DNA of 64,000 nucleotides from JAEULH01 sp963746275 (GTDB taxonomy: Bacteria > Pseudomonadota > Alphaproteobacteria > Rhodospirillales > Defluviicoccaceae), in the NCBI GenBank assembly GCA_963746275.1, contig CAVVAX010000026.1, forward strand, positions 94,339-158,338, read 5' to 3'. Under the pieces are notes generated by a model, which was not told the origin of the DNA, did not search any database, and saw nothing but the letters and a program-made list of their open reading frames with translations. This document shows, piece by piece, positions 52,675 to 64,000 of this stretch; positions within the stretch are counted from its first letter, which is position 1; each line of letters opens with the position of its first letter. Made by a program: the position numbers and the translations under genes.

Positions 52675-53685
52675 GTGGAGGTCTGGCGACTGGAAGAAGG
52701 CTTCGCCCTGGACAAGCTGGTCAGGGCGGAGCGGCCCGAGGCCGAGCCCGCCTCCGGCGAGGTTCTGCTGGAGATGCGCGCCGCCTCGCTCAACTACCGC
52801 GACTGGCTCACCATCAACGGCGGCTACGGTCCGCGCAACACGCTGCCGCTGATCCCGCTCTCCGATGGCGTTGGTGAGGTCATCGCCGTTGGCGCGGGCG
52901 TCGACCGGGTCGGCGTCGGCGACCGCGTCTCGCCGCTGTTCTTCCCCGCCTGGATCGGCGGCGAGCCGACGCCTGCGAAGTTCCGCGTCACCCTCGGCGG
53001 CCCGCTCGACGGCGTGCTCCGAAAGCGGATGGTCATCGGCGCGGAGGCGGTCGCCCGCGTTCCCGAGCACCTGAGCGACGCCGAGGCGGCGTCCTTGCCC
53101 TGTGCCGGGCTCACCGCCTGGAGCGCCATCGCCACCATCGGCCGGGTCGGCCCGGGGGACGTCGTGCTGGTGCAAGGAACCGGCGGCGTGGCGCTGTTCG
53201 CGCTGCAGTTCGCCAAGATCGCCGGCGCTTCCGTGATCCTCACCTCGTCACGCGACGACAAGCTCGCCCGCGGCCGCCAGCTCGGCGCCGACGCCGTCAT
53301 CAACTACCGCAAGACCCCGGAGTGGGACCGGGAGGTCAAGGCTTTGACGGGGGGCGAGGGCTGCGACCATGTCGTCGAGCTCGGCGGCGCGGACACGCTG
53401 GCGAAGTCGGTGCGCGCCGCCCGCATCGGCGGCACCATCAGCCTGATCGGCGTGCTCTCCGGCGCCGAGGCCAGCTTCTCGTTGCCGCTGGTGGTGATGC
53501 GCAATCTGCGCCTGCAGGGGGTGACGGTCGGCTCGCGCGACGGCTTCGAGGCCATGGTCCGGGCGATCGCCGCGCATCGTCTCCACCCGGTGGTCGACCG
53601 GGTGTTCCGCTTCGAGGACGCGCCGAAGGCCTTCACCGCCTTCGCTGAAGCCCGCCACTTCGGCAAGATCTGCATCGGGTATTGA
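52675..53685 (+). CDS. zinc-less MDR alcohol dehydrogenase/quinone reductase-like
   Basis: The 336-residue protein starts at the GTG at 52675, which follows GAGGAGGG at ideal spacing. It has a GroES-like domain (MRAASLNYRDWLTINGGYG, LIPLSDGVGEV) and a Rossmann domain (VVLVQGTGGVALFALQFAKI near 155-175; SRDDKLARGRQLGADAVINY). The zinc-binding cysteines are absent. Its last 25 codons (HRLHPVVDRVFRFEDAPKAF) are duplicated as a fragment at 55569-55642. Confidence 0.85.
   Translation: MEVWRLEEGFALDKLVRAERPEAEPASGEVLLEMRAASLNYRDWLTINGGYGPRNTLPLIPLSDGVGEVIAVGAGVDRVGVGDRVSPLFFPAWIGGEPTPAKFRVTLGGPLDGVLRKRMVIGAEAVARVPEHLSDAEAASLPCAGLTAWSAIATIGRVGPGDVVLVQGTGGVALFALQFAKIAGASVILTSSRDDKLARGRQLGADAVINYRKTPEWDREVKALTGGEGCDHVVELGGADTLAKSVRAARIGGTISLIGVLSGAEASFSLPLVVMRNLRLQGVTVGSRDGFEAMVRAIAAHRLHPVVDRVFRFEDAPKAFTAFAEARHFGKICIGY
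53574..53647 (+). repeat. 74-base repeat, copy within the MDR gene
   Basis: This stretch encodes the C-terminal HRLHPVVDRVFRFEDAPKAF of the dehydrogenase at 52675-53685. It matches 55569-55642 in the same orientation at 71 of 74 positions by direct comparison, and the pair brackets the chemoreceptor gene. Confidence 0.85.
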
Positions 53686-53747
53686 CGGGCCGCGGCCCAT
53701 CGGCGGCGCCCACGAGCATAGCTCCAGCCACGCCGAGGGTTGGGAGG

Positions 53748-55437
53748 TCAGCCGGCAATCACCGTCGCCGAAGTGCGGATGAGATGCACCAAGCCAGCTT
53801 GCAGGCCGCCGACGCTGTCCGCCACCTGCCCCGACTTCTGCTGAATGTCGATGGCCTGGCCGCGGGTTTGACAAGCGTCCTGCGACACCTCCGCGATCAG
53901 CGCCGCAACCTCCCTCGCCGCCGTGCTGCTCTCACAGACGTTGCGGCTGATCTCCTGCGTCGCGGCACTCTGTTGCTCCATCGCAGCGGCAATTGCGGTC
54001 GATGACGTATCGATCGCCTCGACGGTGCGACCGATAACGGCGACGGCTTCGACCGCTCCTTGGGTCGCGGCGCGGATTGCCGCCAACCGCCGGCTGATTT
54101 CTTCCGTAGAGCGCGTTGTCTGGTCGGCCAGACTCTTTACCTCCGCGGCGACCACAGCGAAGCCTCGGCCGGCGTCGCCGGCGCGCGCTGCCTCGATCGT
54201 CGCGTTCAGCGCCAGCAGATTGGTCTGCTTGGAGATGTTGCCGATCAGGTCGGCCAGCGCGCCGATGCCCGCCACTTCTGTCGACAGGGTGCCGATGGCC
54301 CGCTCACTCTGCCTGGTACCATCGACCGCAGTGCGGGCGACCGCGCTGGAATGGGCGATCTGCCGGCTGATCTCATTGATCGAGGCGGCCAACTGTTCGC
54401 TTGCCGCCGACACCGACTGCGCGGCGGCGAGCGCCTCTTCGGCAGCGGCGGCGACCCGCTGCGAGTGGCCGCTCACCCGCTCCGCCGAGCCCGCCATGCC
54501 CGTCGCTTCGGTCGACATCGAGGAGGTCAGGCCGACAATTTGCGCGATCACTTGGCCCGCCTCCCGCTCGATGTTCCGCGCCATCTCGTCCAGCGCCTGG
54601 GTGCGCATGTCCGCGGCTTTTCGCTCCATATCGCGCCGTTCATGCGCCGCGTAGGCGAGCTTCGCCTTCGTCGCGCGCAGGAGTGAGACCACCCGCCGGA
54701 ACTCGGGCGTCGGCGGCATCTCGATCTCGTAGTCGGTCTCGTTGCGAGCAATCGCCTCGAAGTGATCCTCGATCCGTCGCGATGAGCCGGCGCAGCAGTG
54801 CCGCCAGCGACCAGCCGACGCCAGCGACCGCCGCCGTGCCCAAGACCGCAGCAATCACCGCCGGCACCGTTCCAGCGGCGACGGCGAGACCAAGCCCGCC
54901 GGCCGCAGTCATGGCTGAGAGCGCCAGCATCGCCATGAGCCTGCCGGCGATGCTGGATTGCATCAGCCGCAGACGGTGCGCGAGGCCCGGCCGGAACGCG
55001 GCGCCGTCCTCGATGCGCAGACCGCCGGTCTTGGCGCGGATCGCGGCGTACGCCTGCTCGGCCGCCGCCACCTGAGCACGCGACGGCTTGGTGCGGATCG
55101 AAATGTAGCCCTTCGTCGTGCCGTCCTCGATCACCGGGGTGACGTTGGCGCGCACCCAGTAATGATCGCCGCTCTTCGCGCGATTCTTGACGAGTCCTTC
55201 CCAGGGCCGGCCGGCCTTGATCGTCTCCCACAGATCGGCGAACGCCTCTTTCGGCATACTGGGATGCCGCACCAGGTTGTGCGGCGAGCCGATCAGCTCC
55301 TGTTCGCTGAAGCCGCTGACATGGACGAAGGCCTCGTTGGCGAAGGCGATGCGGCCGCCAGCGTCGGTGCGAGAGACGAGGACTTCGCCATCCCGCAGTT
55401 CAACCTCCCGGTCGGTAACCGGCTCATTGACGCGCAT
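53748..55437 (-). CDS. PAS-domain methyl-accepting chemotaxis protein, Aer-like (frameshifted)
   Basis: The receptor of about 562 residues starts MRVNEPVTDREVELRDGEVL. An N-terminal PAS domain (residues about 15-120; FANEAFVHVSGFSEQELIGS, HNLVRHPSMPKEAFADLW) is typical of Aer-type redox sensors with FAD. Two hydrophobic segments (about 165-210) follow. After one shift near 54780 comes the helical signalling domain with the hairpin tip region NISKQTNLLALNATIEAARA and GRGFAVVAAEVKSLADQT. No che genes are nearby, so it is an orphan receptor. It lies in inverted orientation between two copies of a 74-base fragment. Confidence 0.88.
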
Positions 55438-55568
55438 CTTGCCCGTGACCTTCCTTACTGGAGCGCTGTGCGGCGATGTTCTGCCGAGCCGGTTAAGACG
55501 GCGTTAACGGCGCAGGGGGGCCGGGCCGTGAACCCCGACCCTTCGCTCACGAGCTGCCGCGCGCGCAC

Positions 55569-55642
55569 GCATCGTCTCCACCCGGTGGTGGACCGGGTGT
55601 TCCGCTTCGAGGACGCGCCGAAGGCCCTCGCCGCCTTCGCTG
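55569..55642 (+). pseudogene. duplicated fragment of the MDR dehydrogenase 3' end
   Basis: The fragment encodes HRLHPVVDRVFRFEDAPKAL in a plus-strand frame with no start or upstream dehydrogenase sequence. It is a near-identical direct repeat of 53574-53647. It lies in the 303-base gap between the chemoreceptor and the glycosidase gene; the rest of that gap shows nothing else. Confidence 0.8.
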
Positions 55643-55740
55643 GCTACCCTTGTGGGTCTATGGCTGGTCTGAGCCTCAGTTGATCCAAAAGCGGCGTTGT
55701 CGTAGCCTCATATTTCTACTTGCTGGATGTGGGGGACGAC

Positions 55741-58272
55741 ATGGCGGAACGTCACGAGCGTGCCTTCTACGAGGTGGCCTGGCGCCAGTGGGCGCATCGG
55801 CCGGAGTATCCCGTTTCCTGGTGGTGCCAGCAGTACTTCCGTGCCTGGAGCGACGATTACGACGGCGGACTGTTCTCGTCGAAGGAAGGAGCATTCTCGT
55901 CGAACGCCCACTACCGCTACTGGCACATGGTTGGGGTCAAGGACCACCACCAGGAAAGCCTCATCGGTCAGGCGGGCGAGATCGAGCCCGTCTACGACAA
56001 TTATGCCCTGAGCTTCTTCGTCTTCGACCCGGCCACCCGCGGCACCTTCCTGCCGCAGTTCCCGGTCGCGGTCGGCGGTCAGCGGCCGTTGTTGCAGAGC
56101 CACGAGAATGGCTACCTGCCGATCGTTCTGACCCGCTACCGCACCGCCATCGGGCTCGAGGTGACCCAGGAGGTCCACGCCACCGTCCTCGGCTCGCGCC
56201 ACCGCTCCGTCATCGTCATCCGGCTGCTCGCCCGCGCCTTGGCGGCGACGGCGCCCTGCTGGCTCTGCGTGGCTGTCGGTCCCGCCGGACCCACCGGCTT
56301 CCAGCGCCGCGACAAGGCCGGGCGGTACGCCGCCGACAAGCGGATCAGCTTCCTGCGCTACGTCGCCGCCAGCCGCCTCGTCGAGGTGAACAGCACCTGG
56401 GGCCCGATCTTCCGCACCCCTCCCGACCACTACGGGGTCTACGGCAACCCGACTGGCGTCGAGGATCCGGACTTCTACCTGAGCAACAGCCCCTACCGCG
56501 ACCTCAGGATCTCGGGCGCGCTCAACGGCAGCGACGTCGGCACCGACTTCGTCGCCGGGCTGTGCACGGGCGTTTTCGCCTGGGACATCCCGGCGCTGGC
56601 GGCCGGCGCGGAAACGACCGTCGAGCTGTACCTGCCGGTGGACGATTACCGCGGCGACGACGTCGGCGAGTTTCACGCTGCCGATCCCGTGGCACTGGCC
56701 GCGGCCAACCGAGCCTACTGGACCAACAAGCTCGACGCCGAGGGCATGCAGCTGGAGCTGCCGGCCGGCGTCGCCCATCTCCGCGACCTGTTCCGGGTCT
56801 GCCGGGCCAACATCCTGATCCTGGCGGACGGCGGCCAGATCCATCCAGGCCCGACCATCTACGACTCGTTCTGGGTGCGCGATTCCTCGGTCGAGGGCAT
56901 CGCCTGCGCGCTCGCCGGAGATCTCGACCTGCCGACCGTGCAGTTCGGCACGCACTATCCCGGGATCTTCAACCGCGACCGCCAGCCGTGGGGCCCGGTC
57001 AACCTCTACGGCTTCTTCGGCGGCGAGCACGAGAAGAACGACCACGAGTGGGATGCCAACGGCCAGGCCCTCTGGGCCATCGGTCGCCTCGACCGGATCC
57101 TCGGGCCAGCCCGCGCGTTCGGTCTCGCCCTCTACTGGCCCTACGTGCTGGAGGGCGCCCGCTGGATCCGCGACAACCGCAGTGTCTACGGCCTGCTGCA
57201 CAGCGGCTGGAGCGCCGAGCACATCGGCGACAAGAGCCAGCCCCACTACTGGGACGATCTCTGGGGACTGGCCGGGCTTGTGGGAGGCGGCGCAGCTCGC
57301 CACCCGCGTCGGCGCGGCCGAGGTGCGCGAGCTCTGGGACATCTACGACTCGCTGCGGCGGCGCCACCATCAACTCGATCCGCTGGGTGCTGGCCCGGCA
57401 GCGCGAGCGCGGGTTATGGGAGACGTTCGTGCCCACCGGGCCGGGCGACGTCGGCCGGCTCGAACTCGACGATGATCGGCGCCGTCGCCTACTTCCATCC
57501 CTGCCGTCTCTACGACGGCGAAAAGCTCGGCCCCGACATCGACCTCGCCTTCCGGATGACGCTCGAGACGATCTGGAGCAGGTTCATCGACGGCGGCTTC
57601 CGCCACGACTCGGCCTGGCACTGCTACGGCCCCTACCTGACGCTGCAACTGGCGCATGCCTTCCTGCTCATCGGCGACGTCGAGCGGATGGACCGGCTGC
57701 TCGCCTGGAGCGTCGGCAATGCCGGGTATGCCCGGATCGCGCGGGGCAGCGGGCTTGCCGGCGACGTCTGGGACGTGACGCTCGGCGCCTGGAACGAGCA
57801 GCACTGCTACCCGATCGCCAAGGACTTCGGCGAGATCCCCAGCCGCTGGTGGTACATGGGCGACATCCCCCACGGCTGGGCCTGCGCCGAGCTCATGATG
57901 CTTCTCCGCGACATCCTGTTCTTCGAGGCCGGCGAGGACCGCGACCCGCACATCTACATCGCCCCCGGGGTCATGCCGCACTGGCTCACAGGCGGCGGAT
58001 CGGGCGGCGGATCGGGCGGCGGATCGGTCGGCGTGGCCGAGGCCCAGACGGTCCTAGGCGGCCCCTTCGCCTTCCGTCTGGTCCATGACGCGGCGCAGAA
58101 GCGGATCTCGATCTCGATCACCCGGACGCCGCCCCGGGCGCCGCGTTACGTCTACCCGTGCCGGCTCGGCGCGGTCGTGAGCGCCACCAGCGACGCCGGC
58201 GCGGTCACCATCAACGGCCGCGACGTGCTCCTGCCGCCCGGCACGACGGCCGCGACCGTGACCTACGGCTGA
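55741..58272 (+). CDS. six-hairpin (alpha/alpha)6-barrel glycosidase-like protein (internally frameshifted)
   Basis: The protein of about 843 residues begins MAERHERAFYEVAWRQWAHR after GTGGGGGACG. The first 340 residues form a beta-rich domain (LFSSKEGAFSSNAHYRYWHM, LEVTQEVHATVLGS). The rest is a helical barrel of the six-hairpin glycosidase class (PGPTIYDSFWVRDSSVEGIA, HEWDANGQALWAIGRLDRI, LHSGWSAEHIGDKSQPHYWD). Three compensating shifts (near 57283, 57360 and 57465) scramble about 60 residues; the true readings there are LWEAAQLATRVGAAEVRELW, then NSIRWVLARQRERGLWETFV. A (GGGS)3 linker lies at 57991-58026. It likely acts on an alpha-glucan or amylo-1,6 linkage; the family and substrate are not settled. 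Confidence 0.72.
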   Translation: MAERHERAFYEVAWRQWAHRPEYPVSWWCQQYFRAWSDDYDGGLFSSKEGAFSSNAHYRYWHMVGVKDHHQESLIGQAGEIEPVYDNYALSFFVFDPATRGTFLPQFPVAVGGQRPLLQSHENGYLPIVLTRYRTAIGLEVTQEVHATVLGSRHRSVIVIRLLARALAATAPCWLCVAVGPAGPTGFQRRDKAGRYAADKRISFLRYVAASRLVEVNSTWGPIFRTPPDHYGVYGNPTGVEDPDFYLSNSPYRDLRISGALNGSDVGTDFVAGLCTGVFAWDIPALAAGAETTVELYLPVDDYRGDDVGEFHAADPVALAAANRAYWTNKLDAEGMQLELPAGVAHLRDLFRVCRANILILADGGQIHPGPTIYDSFWVRDSSVEGIACALAGDLDLPTVQFGTHYPGIFNRDRQPWGPVNLYGFFGGEHEKNDHEWDANGQALWAIGRLDRILGPARAFGLALYWPYVLEGARWIRDNRSVYGLLHSGWSAEHIGDKSQPHYWDDLWGLAGLVGGGAARHPRRRGRGARALGHLRLAAAAPPSTRSAGCWPGSASAGYGRRSCPPGRATSAGSNSTMIGAVAYFHPCRLYDGEKLGPDIDLAFRMTLETIWSRFIDGGFRHDSAWHCYGPYLTLQLAHAFLLIGDVERMDRLLAWSVGNAGYARIARGSGLAGDVWDVTLGAWNEQHCYPIAKDFGEIPSRWWYMGDIPHGWACAELMMLLRDILFFEAGEDRDPHIYIAPGVMPHWLTGGGSGGGSGGGSVGVAEAQTVLGGPFAFRLVHDAAQKRISISITRTPPRAPRYVYPCRLGAVVSATSDAGAVTINGRDVLLPPGTTAATVTYG
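57991..58026 (+). repeat. three perfect 12-base tandem repeats encoding GGGS units
   Basis: The unit GGCGGCGGATCG occurs three times in a row and encodes GGGSGGGSGGGS, a flexible linker before the final beta-domain of the glycosidase. The copies are identical, so the array is young or maintained by slippage and its copy number may vary. Confidence 0.9.
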
Positions 58273-58293
58273 GGAATAAAGCTGGGCCGCAGG

Positions 58294-58362
58294 ACCCTCT
58301 CCGCGCAGCGGGAGAGGGTGCTCCGCGAAGCGGCGCGCCCCGCGCAAGCGGGAGGGTGAGGG
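58294..58362. repeat. dispersed palindromic repeat, copy A
   Basis: This contains CCCTCTCCGCGCAGCGGGAG and then GCGCAAGCGGGAGGGTGAGG. The same elements recur at 58716-58765 and 58804-58850. It sits in the gap after the glycosidase gene. Confidence 0.7.
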
Positions 58363-58418
58363 ATCTTGCCGGAGCCGAGATGACGTGACCCGCGCACGCT
58401 CGGGCGCTGCGCCGATGC

Positions 58419-58775
58419 ATGACCGACGCGGAGCGCGTCTTGTGGGCGCGGCTGCGCAACCGCGGCGTCCTCGGCGCCAAGTTCCGCCGGCAGGTCCCGA
58501 TCGGGCCGTTCATCGCCGACTTCGCCTGCCTCGACAGCCGGCTCATCGTCGAGGTCGACGGCGGCCAGCACGCGAGCGCCGAATCAGCCGACAACGCGCG
58601 GAGCAGGATCCTGGCCGAACATGGCTATACCGTCCTGCGCTTCTGGAACAACGAGGTCCTGCAGAACCTGGACGGCGTGCTCGCTGCGATTATGGAGGCC
58701 CTGGACGAGCGCAGGCCCCACCCTCACCCCGACCCTCTCCCAGAGGGAGAGGGAGAAGGGGGCGCCGGCCCATAG
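58419..58775 (+). CDS. DUF559 endonuclease-like domain protein
   Basis: The 118-residue product has the DUF559 (Vsr-like restriction-endonuclease fold) core: MTDAERVLWARLRNRG, GAKFRRQVPIGPFIADFACL, RLIVEVDGGQHA with the metal-binding acidic residues, and YTVLRFWNNEVLQNLDGVL. Typical members start about ten residues earlier (in frame here as ARALRRC), but only a stop and no start lies upstream, so the N-terminus is truncated, uses a rare start, or is frameshifted. The last 20 or so residues (PHPHPDPLPEGEGE) are encoded by a dispersed repeat that has extended the gene. Confidence 0.8.
   Translation: MTDAERVLWARLRNRGVLGAKFRRQVPIGPFIADFACLDSRLIVEVDGGQHASAESADNARSRILAEHGYTVLRFWNNEVLQNLDGVLAAIMEALDERRPHPHPDPLPEGEGEGGAGP
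58716..58765. repeat. dispersed palindromic repeat, copy B (inside DUF559 gene end)
   Basis: CACCCTCACCCCGACCCTCT followed by the inverted partner AGAGGGAGAGGGAG forms a hairpin. It is read through as the C-terminus of the DUF559 gene. Confidence 0.7.
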
Positions 58776-58803
58776 TGTTTCTGGAAGAGGACCGCCTTGC
58801 GAA

Positions 58804-58850
58804 CGCTCTCCCTGCGGGAGAGGGCGCCCGCGCAAGCGGGAGGGTGAGGG
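58804..58850. repeat. dispersed palindromic repeat, copy C
   Basis: CGCTCTCCCTGCGGGAGAGG and GCGCAAGCGGGAGGGTGAGG repeat the elements of copy A in the same order. Confidence 0.7.
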
Positions 58851-58873
58851 TCGTTGAAGAAGATCACAAGAAG

Positions 58874-58959
58874 GCGTCATTGCGAGGAGGCGCAAGCCGA
58901 CGAAGCAATCCAGTGCTCATTACTGGATCGCCACGCCGCTGCGCGGCTCGCGATGACGC
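58874..58959. repeat. inverted repeat of the CGTCATTGCGAGG...CGCGATGACG type
   Basis: The sequence opens GCGTCATTGCGAGGAGGCGC, passes through GAAGCAATCCAG and CTGGATCGCCACGCC, and closes CTCGCGATGACGC. It is an imperfect inverted repeat matching a well-known class of alphaproteobacterial extragenic palindromes. Confidence 0.7.
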
Positions 58960-58985
58960 TTTTTTCTTTGGCCCAAAGCGAGAAA

Positions 58986-59492
58986 TCACTTGTTCTGGTT
59001 AATCACGAATGCTCCGACCTCGACAATAGCAACTGCAAACGCTGATAGCGCAGCTACATTGGCCAAGACATTCTGCCAGAGGTTCAGCGAAACCGTTTTC
59101 TTTACCTCTACGACCTTGCCGTCCCAGTAAAGCGTGAGGTTCTTATCCAATCCCAGGAGTGCAGTTCCATCCCACGATATGGGGTGCACTCCCTTCGGCC
59201 ATTCTGGGGGAGAGCGAGTATTGGACAGCGCGGTGCGCCTAATCTCGGCCCAGTCCACCTCATGAGGAACTCGCTTGTTCGTGTCATGGTGTGGCATCCA
59301 AGTCCTCCGCTCAGCGTCGTACCTAAACCTGTTTACCCTCCCTCGCAGATCGTTCCCGGCAGACAAAGCAACCCTGCCCCGAGACACATCGGTGGTCCAT
59401 TCCAATTCATCAACTTCTATGACGGCCCGAAGTATGAGTTGGTCATCAATAACGGCTACGTCGTATTTAGGCGCGTTCACTGTGTTTGCCAC
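58986..59492 (-). CDS. tail-anchored protein of unknown function
   Basis: The 168-residue protein starts MANTVNAPKYDVAVIDDQLI. It is soluble for most of its length (VDELEWTTDVSRGRVALS, LLGLDKNLTLYWDGKVVEV) and ends with one hydrophobic helix (VLANVAALSAFAVAIVEVGA), which suggests a C-terminal membrane anchor. I recognise no family. Codon use is much less G+C-biased than in neighbours, and the gene lies in a repeat-flanked AT-richer patch, so recent acquisition is likely. Confidence 0.6.
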   Translation of the reverse strand: MANTVNAPKYDVAVIDDQLILRAVIEVDELEWTTDVSRGRVALSAGNDLRGRVNRFRYDAERRTWMPHHDTNKRVPHEVDWAEIRRTALSNTRSPPEWPKGVHPISWDGTALLGLDKNLTLYWDGKVVEVKKTVSLNLWQNVLANVAALSAFAVAIVEVGAFVINQNK

Positions 59493-59621
59493 GGTATCTT
59501 ACCTTCGTCGGCGAGCAACTTCGGAAAACGGGCGCGCTCCATTAAGCGGGAGAGCCGGGAGCGCCCCCGAGGGTCCTCGAGAAGAGACGCTGGAGCCGGT
59601 GGCCGGCCCCAGCGCTCCCGT

Positions 59622-59775
59622 TTAGGCTGGCACTTCTCGGTTATCGCAACCCTTCGGATCATTCCGTAACTTGATCCGAAATGCCTTTAGGCCATACTTC
59701 GCGTGCGTATATCCGCTTCCCGTTGCGAAGGCGGATGGAAGTGCGGTAGATGTACCGTGCGTCAGACTTGTCCAT
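59622..59775 (-). CDS. small basic protein of about 50 residues (likely frameshifted)
   Basis: An ATG at 59773-59775 (complement) preceded by GAAAGGAAATGG starts MDKSDARYIYRTSIRLRNGK followed by RIYA. As it stands the frame then runs to a TGA at 59659-59661 (38 residues). A one-base shift near 59702 instead gives KYGLKAFRIKLRNDPKGC and a TAA at 59622-59624. The second reading resembles small proteins with the pattern YRxxIxLxNGKRIYA-YGLKAF found across Proteobacteria, from memory only. No function is known. Confidence 0.5.
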
Positions 59776-60231
59776 GTACCATTTCCTTTCATGGACGGGT
59801 TACCCGCTCCGCGCGGTGGGCGCGCGGAGCGGTCTTCGCAGAGCCGTGCCTCATGGACAGGCTCCCGAAGCTGGTAGCCGATCAACTCGGCTACTTAAAG
59901 GGTTCTGGGCCTGCTGCCAAATAGCGAAGCGGCGCAGCCCACAGTGTCCTGGTCGCTACACCTCGGAATAAATTCCCGAAATTTGGTATAGCTAAACCGC
60001 GTGTGCGGCCTCTTAAGTGTTGCACTCCAGCTAGTTAGAGACAACCGGCACTACGCTGCCAAAGACGGCAGCTAAGATACAATCCCCTTTGAACCTATTG
60101 TAGACCAAGTAACTCAGTTACGGCAAACCTGCTCCAGACGAAGATGAATGGGCGCGTCCTCAAGCTAGGCGCACTGGCGCGCCAAAAGTACCGACGATAG
60201 CCACTGGCCAATCGGGCGAGCTGTATCGTCA
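59776..60231. other. AT-richer intergenic region, no gene recognised
   Basis: Most of these 456 bases are clearly richer in A and T than the surroundings (for example around 59965-60110). I find no RNA gene fold, no coding frame with family likeness and no strong hairpin. It separates the accessory patch from the end of nrdJ. Confidence 0.4.
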
Positions 60232-63930
<3,699 letters not shown>

Positions 63931-64000
63931 CCGTGGTTCCGTCTCGGCTGTTGCTGTCCATCGGGGCGGAACGTCCAGCCTTCACGGCAGGGGATGCCGA

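Overview
The window is high-G+C, densely packed bacterial chromosome. The gene set fits an alphaproteobacterium, perhaps near Rhodospirillales or Geminicoccales; that placement is inference. Supporting signs are a B12-dependent ribonucleotide reductase (NrdJ) together with CobT, a DUF1289 protein, a GTTC-N7-GTTC LexA box of the alphaproteobacterial type, stand-alone ParA- and ParB-like proteins, and dispersed palindromic repeats of the kind common in that class.

About eighteen genes are interrupted by one or more single-base frameshifts. These include genes normally essential or highly conserved (secA, nrdJ, typA, glgB). The homologous reading simply continues in another frame, so most shifts are probably sequence errors. 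Such genes are annotated over their full reconstructed span, with approximate shift positions. Two genes look truly truncated instead, because only their 3' ends remain: a TPR protein at 12050-12466 and an ActP-like symporter at 32127-32496.

Layout. 1-4 kb: cobT, an M48 lipoprotein protease and a DUF1289 protein. 4.2-9 kb: tRNA-Glu, a pentapeptide-repeat membrane protein and an unusual GlgB made of a degenerate GlgB-like half fused to an intact branching enzyme. 9-12.5 kb: a DUF533 protein, then an accessory patch with a SEFIR-FGE-sulfatase fusion and the TPR remnant. 12.5-17.8 kb: an FAD oxidoreductase, an MFS transporter coupled to a 40-residue membrane protein, a GH13 enzyme and a second pentapeptide-repeat gene. 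18-25 kb: secA, algH, a peroxiredoxin, an exported unknown and a bifunctional aldolase/dehydrogenase. 25-31 kb: a cytochrome-like protein, an omega-aminotransferase, a GntP permease coupled to glycerate 2-kinase, and a ParA-family ATPase. 31-37 kb: OmpW, the symporter remnant, typA, a small accessory patch (ParB-like plus an unknown) and hemerythrin. 37.0-37.3 kb: a tiny two-gene operon under an apparent LexA-controlled promoter. 37.7-48.7 kb: two dehydrogenases, a KefB-type antiporter, DUF2971, an AI-2E-family permease, two SYLF proteins, a second GntP permease, a CBS protein and methylmalonyl-CoA decarboxylase. 48.9-58.3 kb: PEP carboxylase, a shikimate-dehydrogenase-like protein, a dehydrogenase, a PAS chemoreceptor bracketed by a duplicated gene fragment, and a large six-hairpin glycosidase. 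58.3-60.2 kb: a repeat-rich patch, AT-rich in its second half, with a DUF559 protein. 60.2-63.9 kb: nrdJ.

Three groups recur. Alpha-glucan metabolism is represented by GlgB, a GH13 enzyme and the six-hairpin glycosidase. Carboxylate and C3 metabolism is represented by GntP plus glycerate kinase, the ActP remnant, PEPC and ScpB. Stress or conflict functions are represented by the SEFIR-FGE protein and the putative SOS mini-operon.
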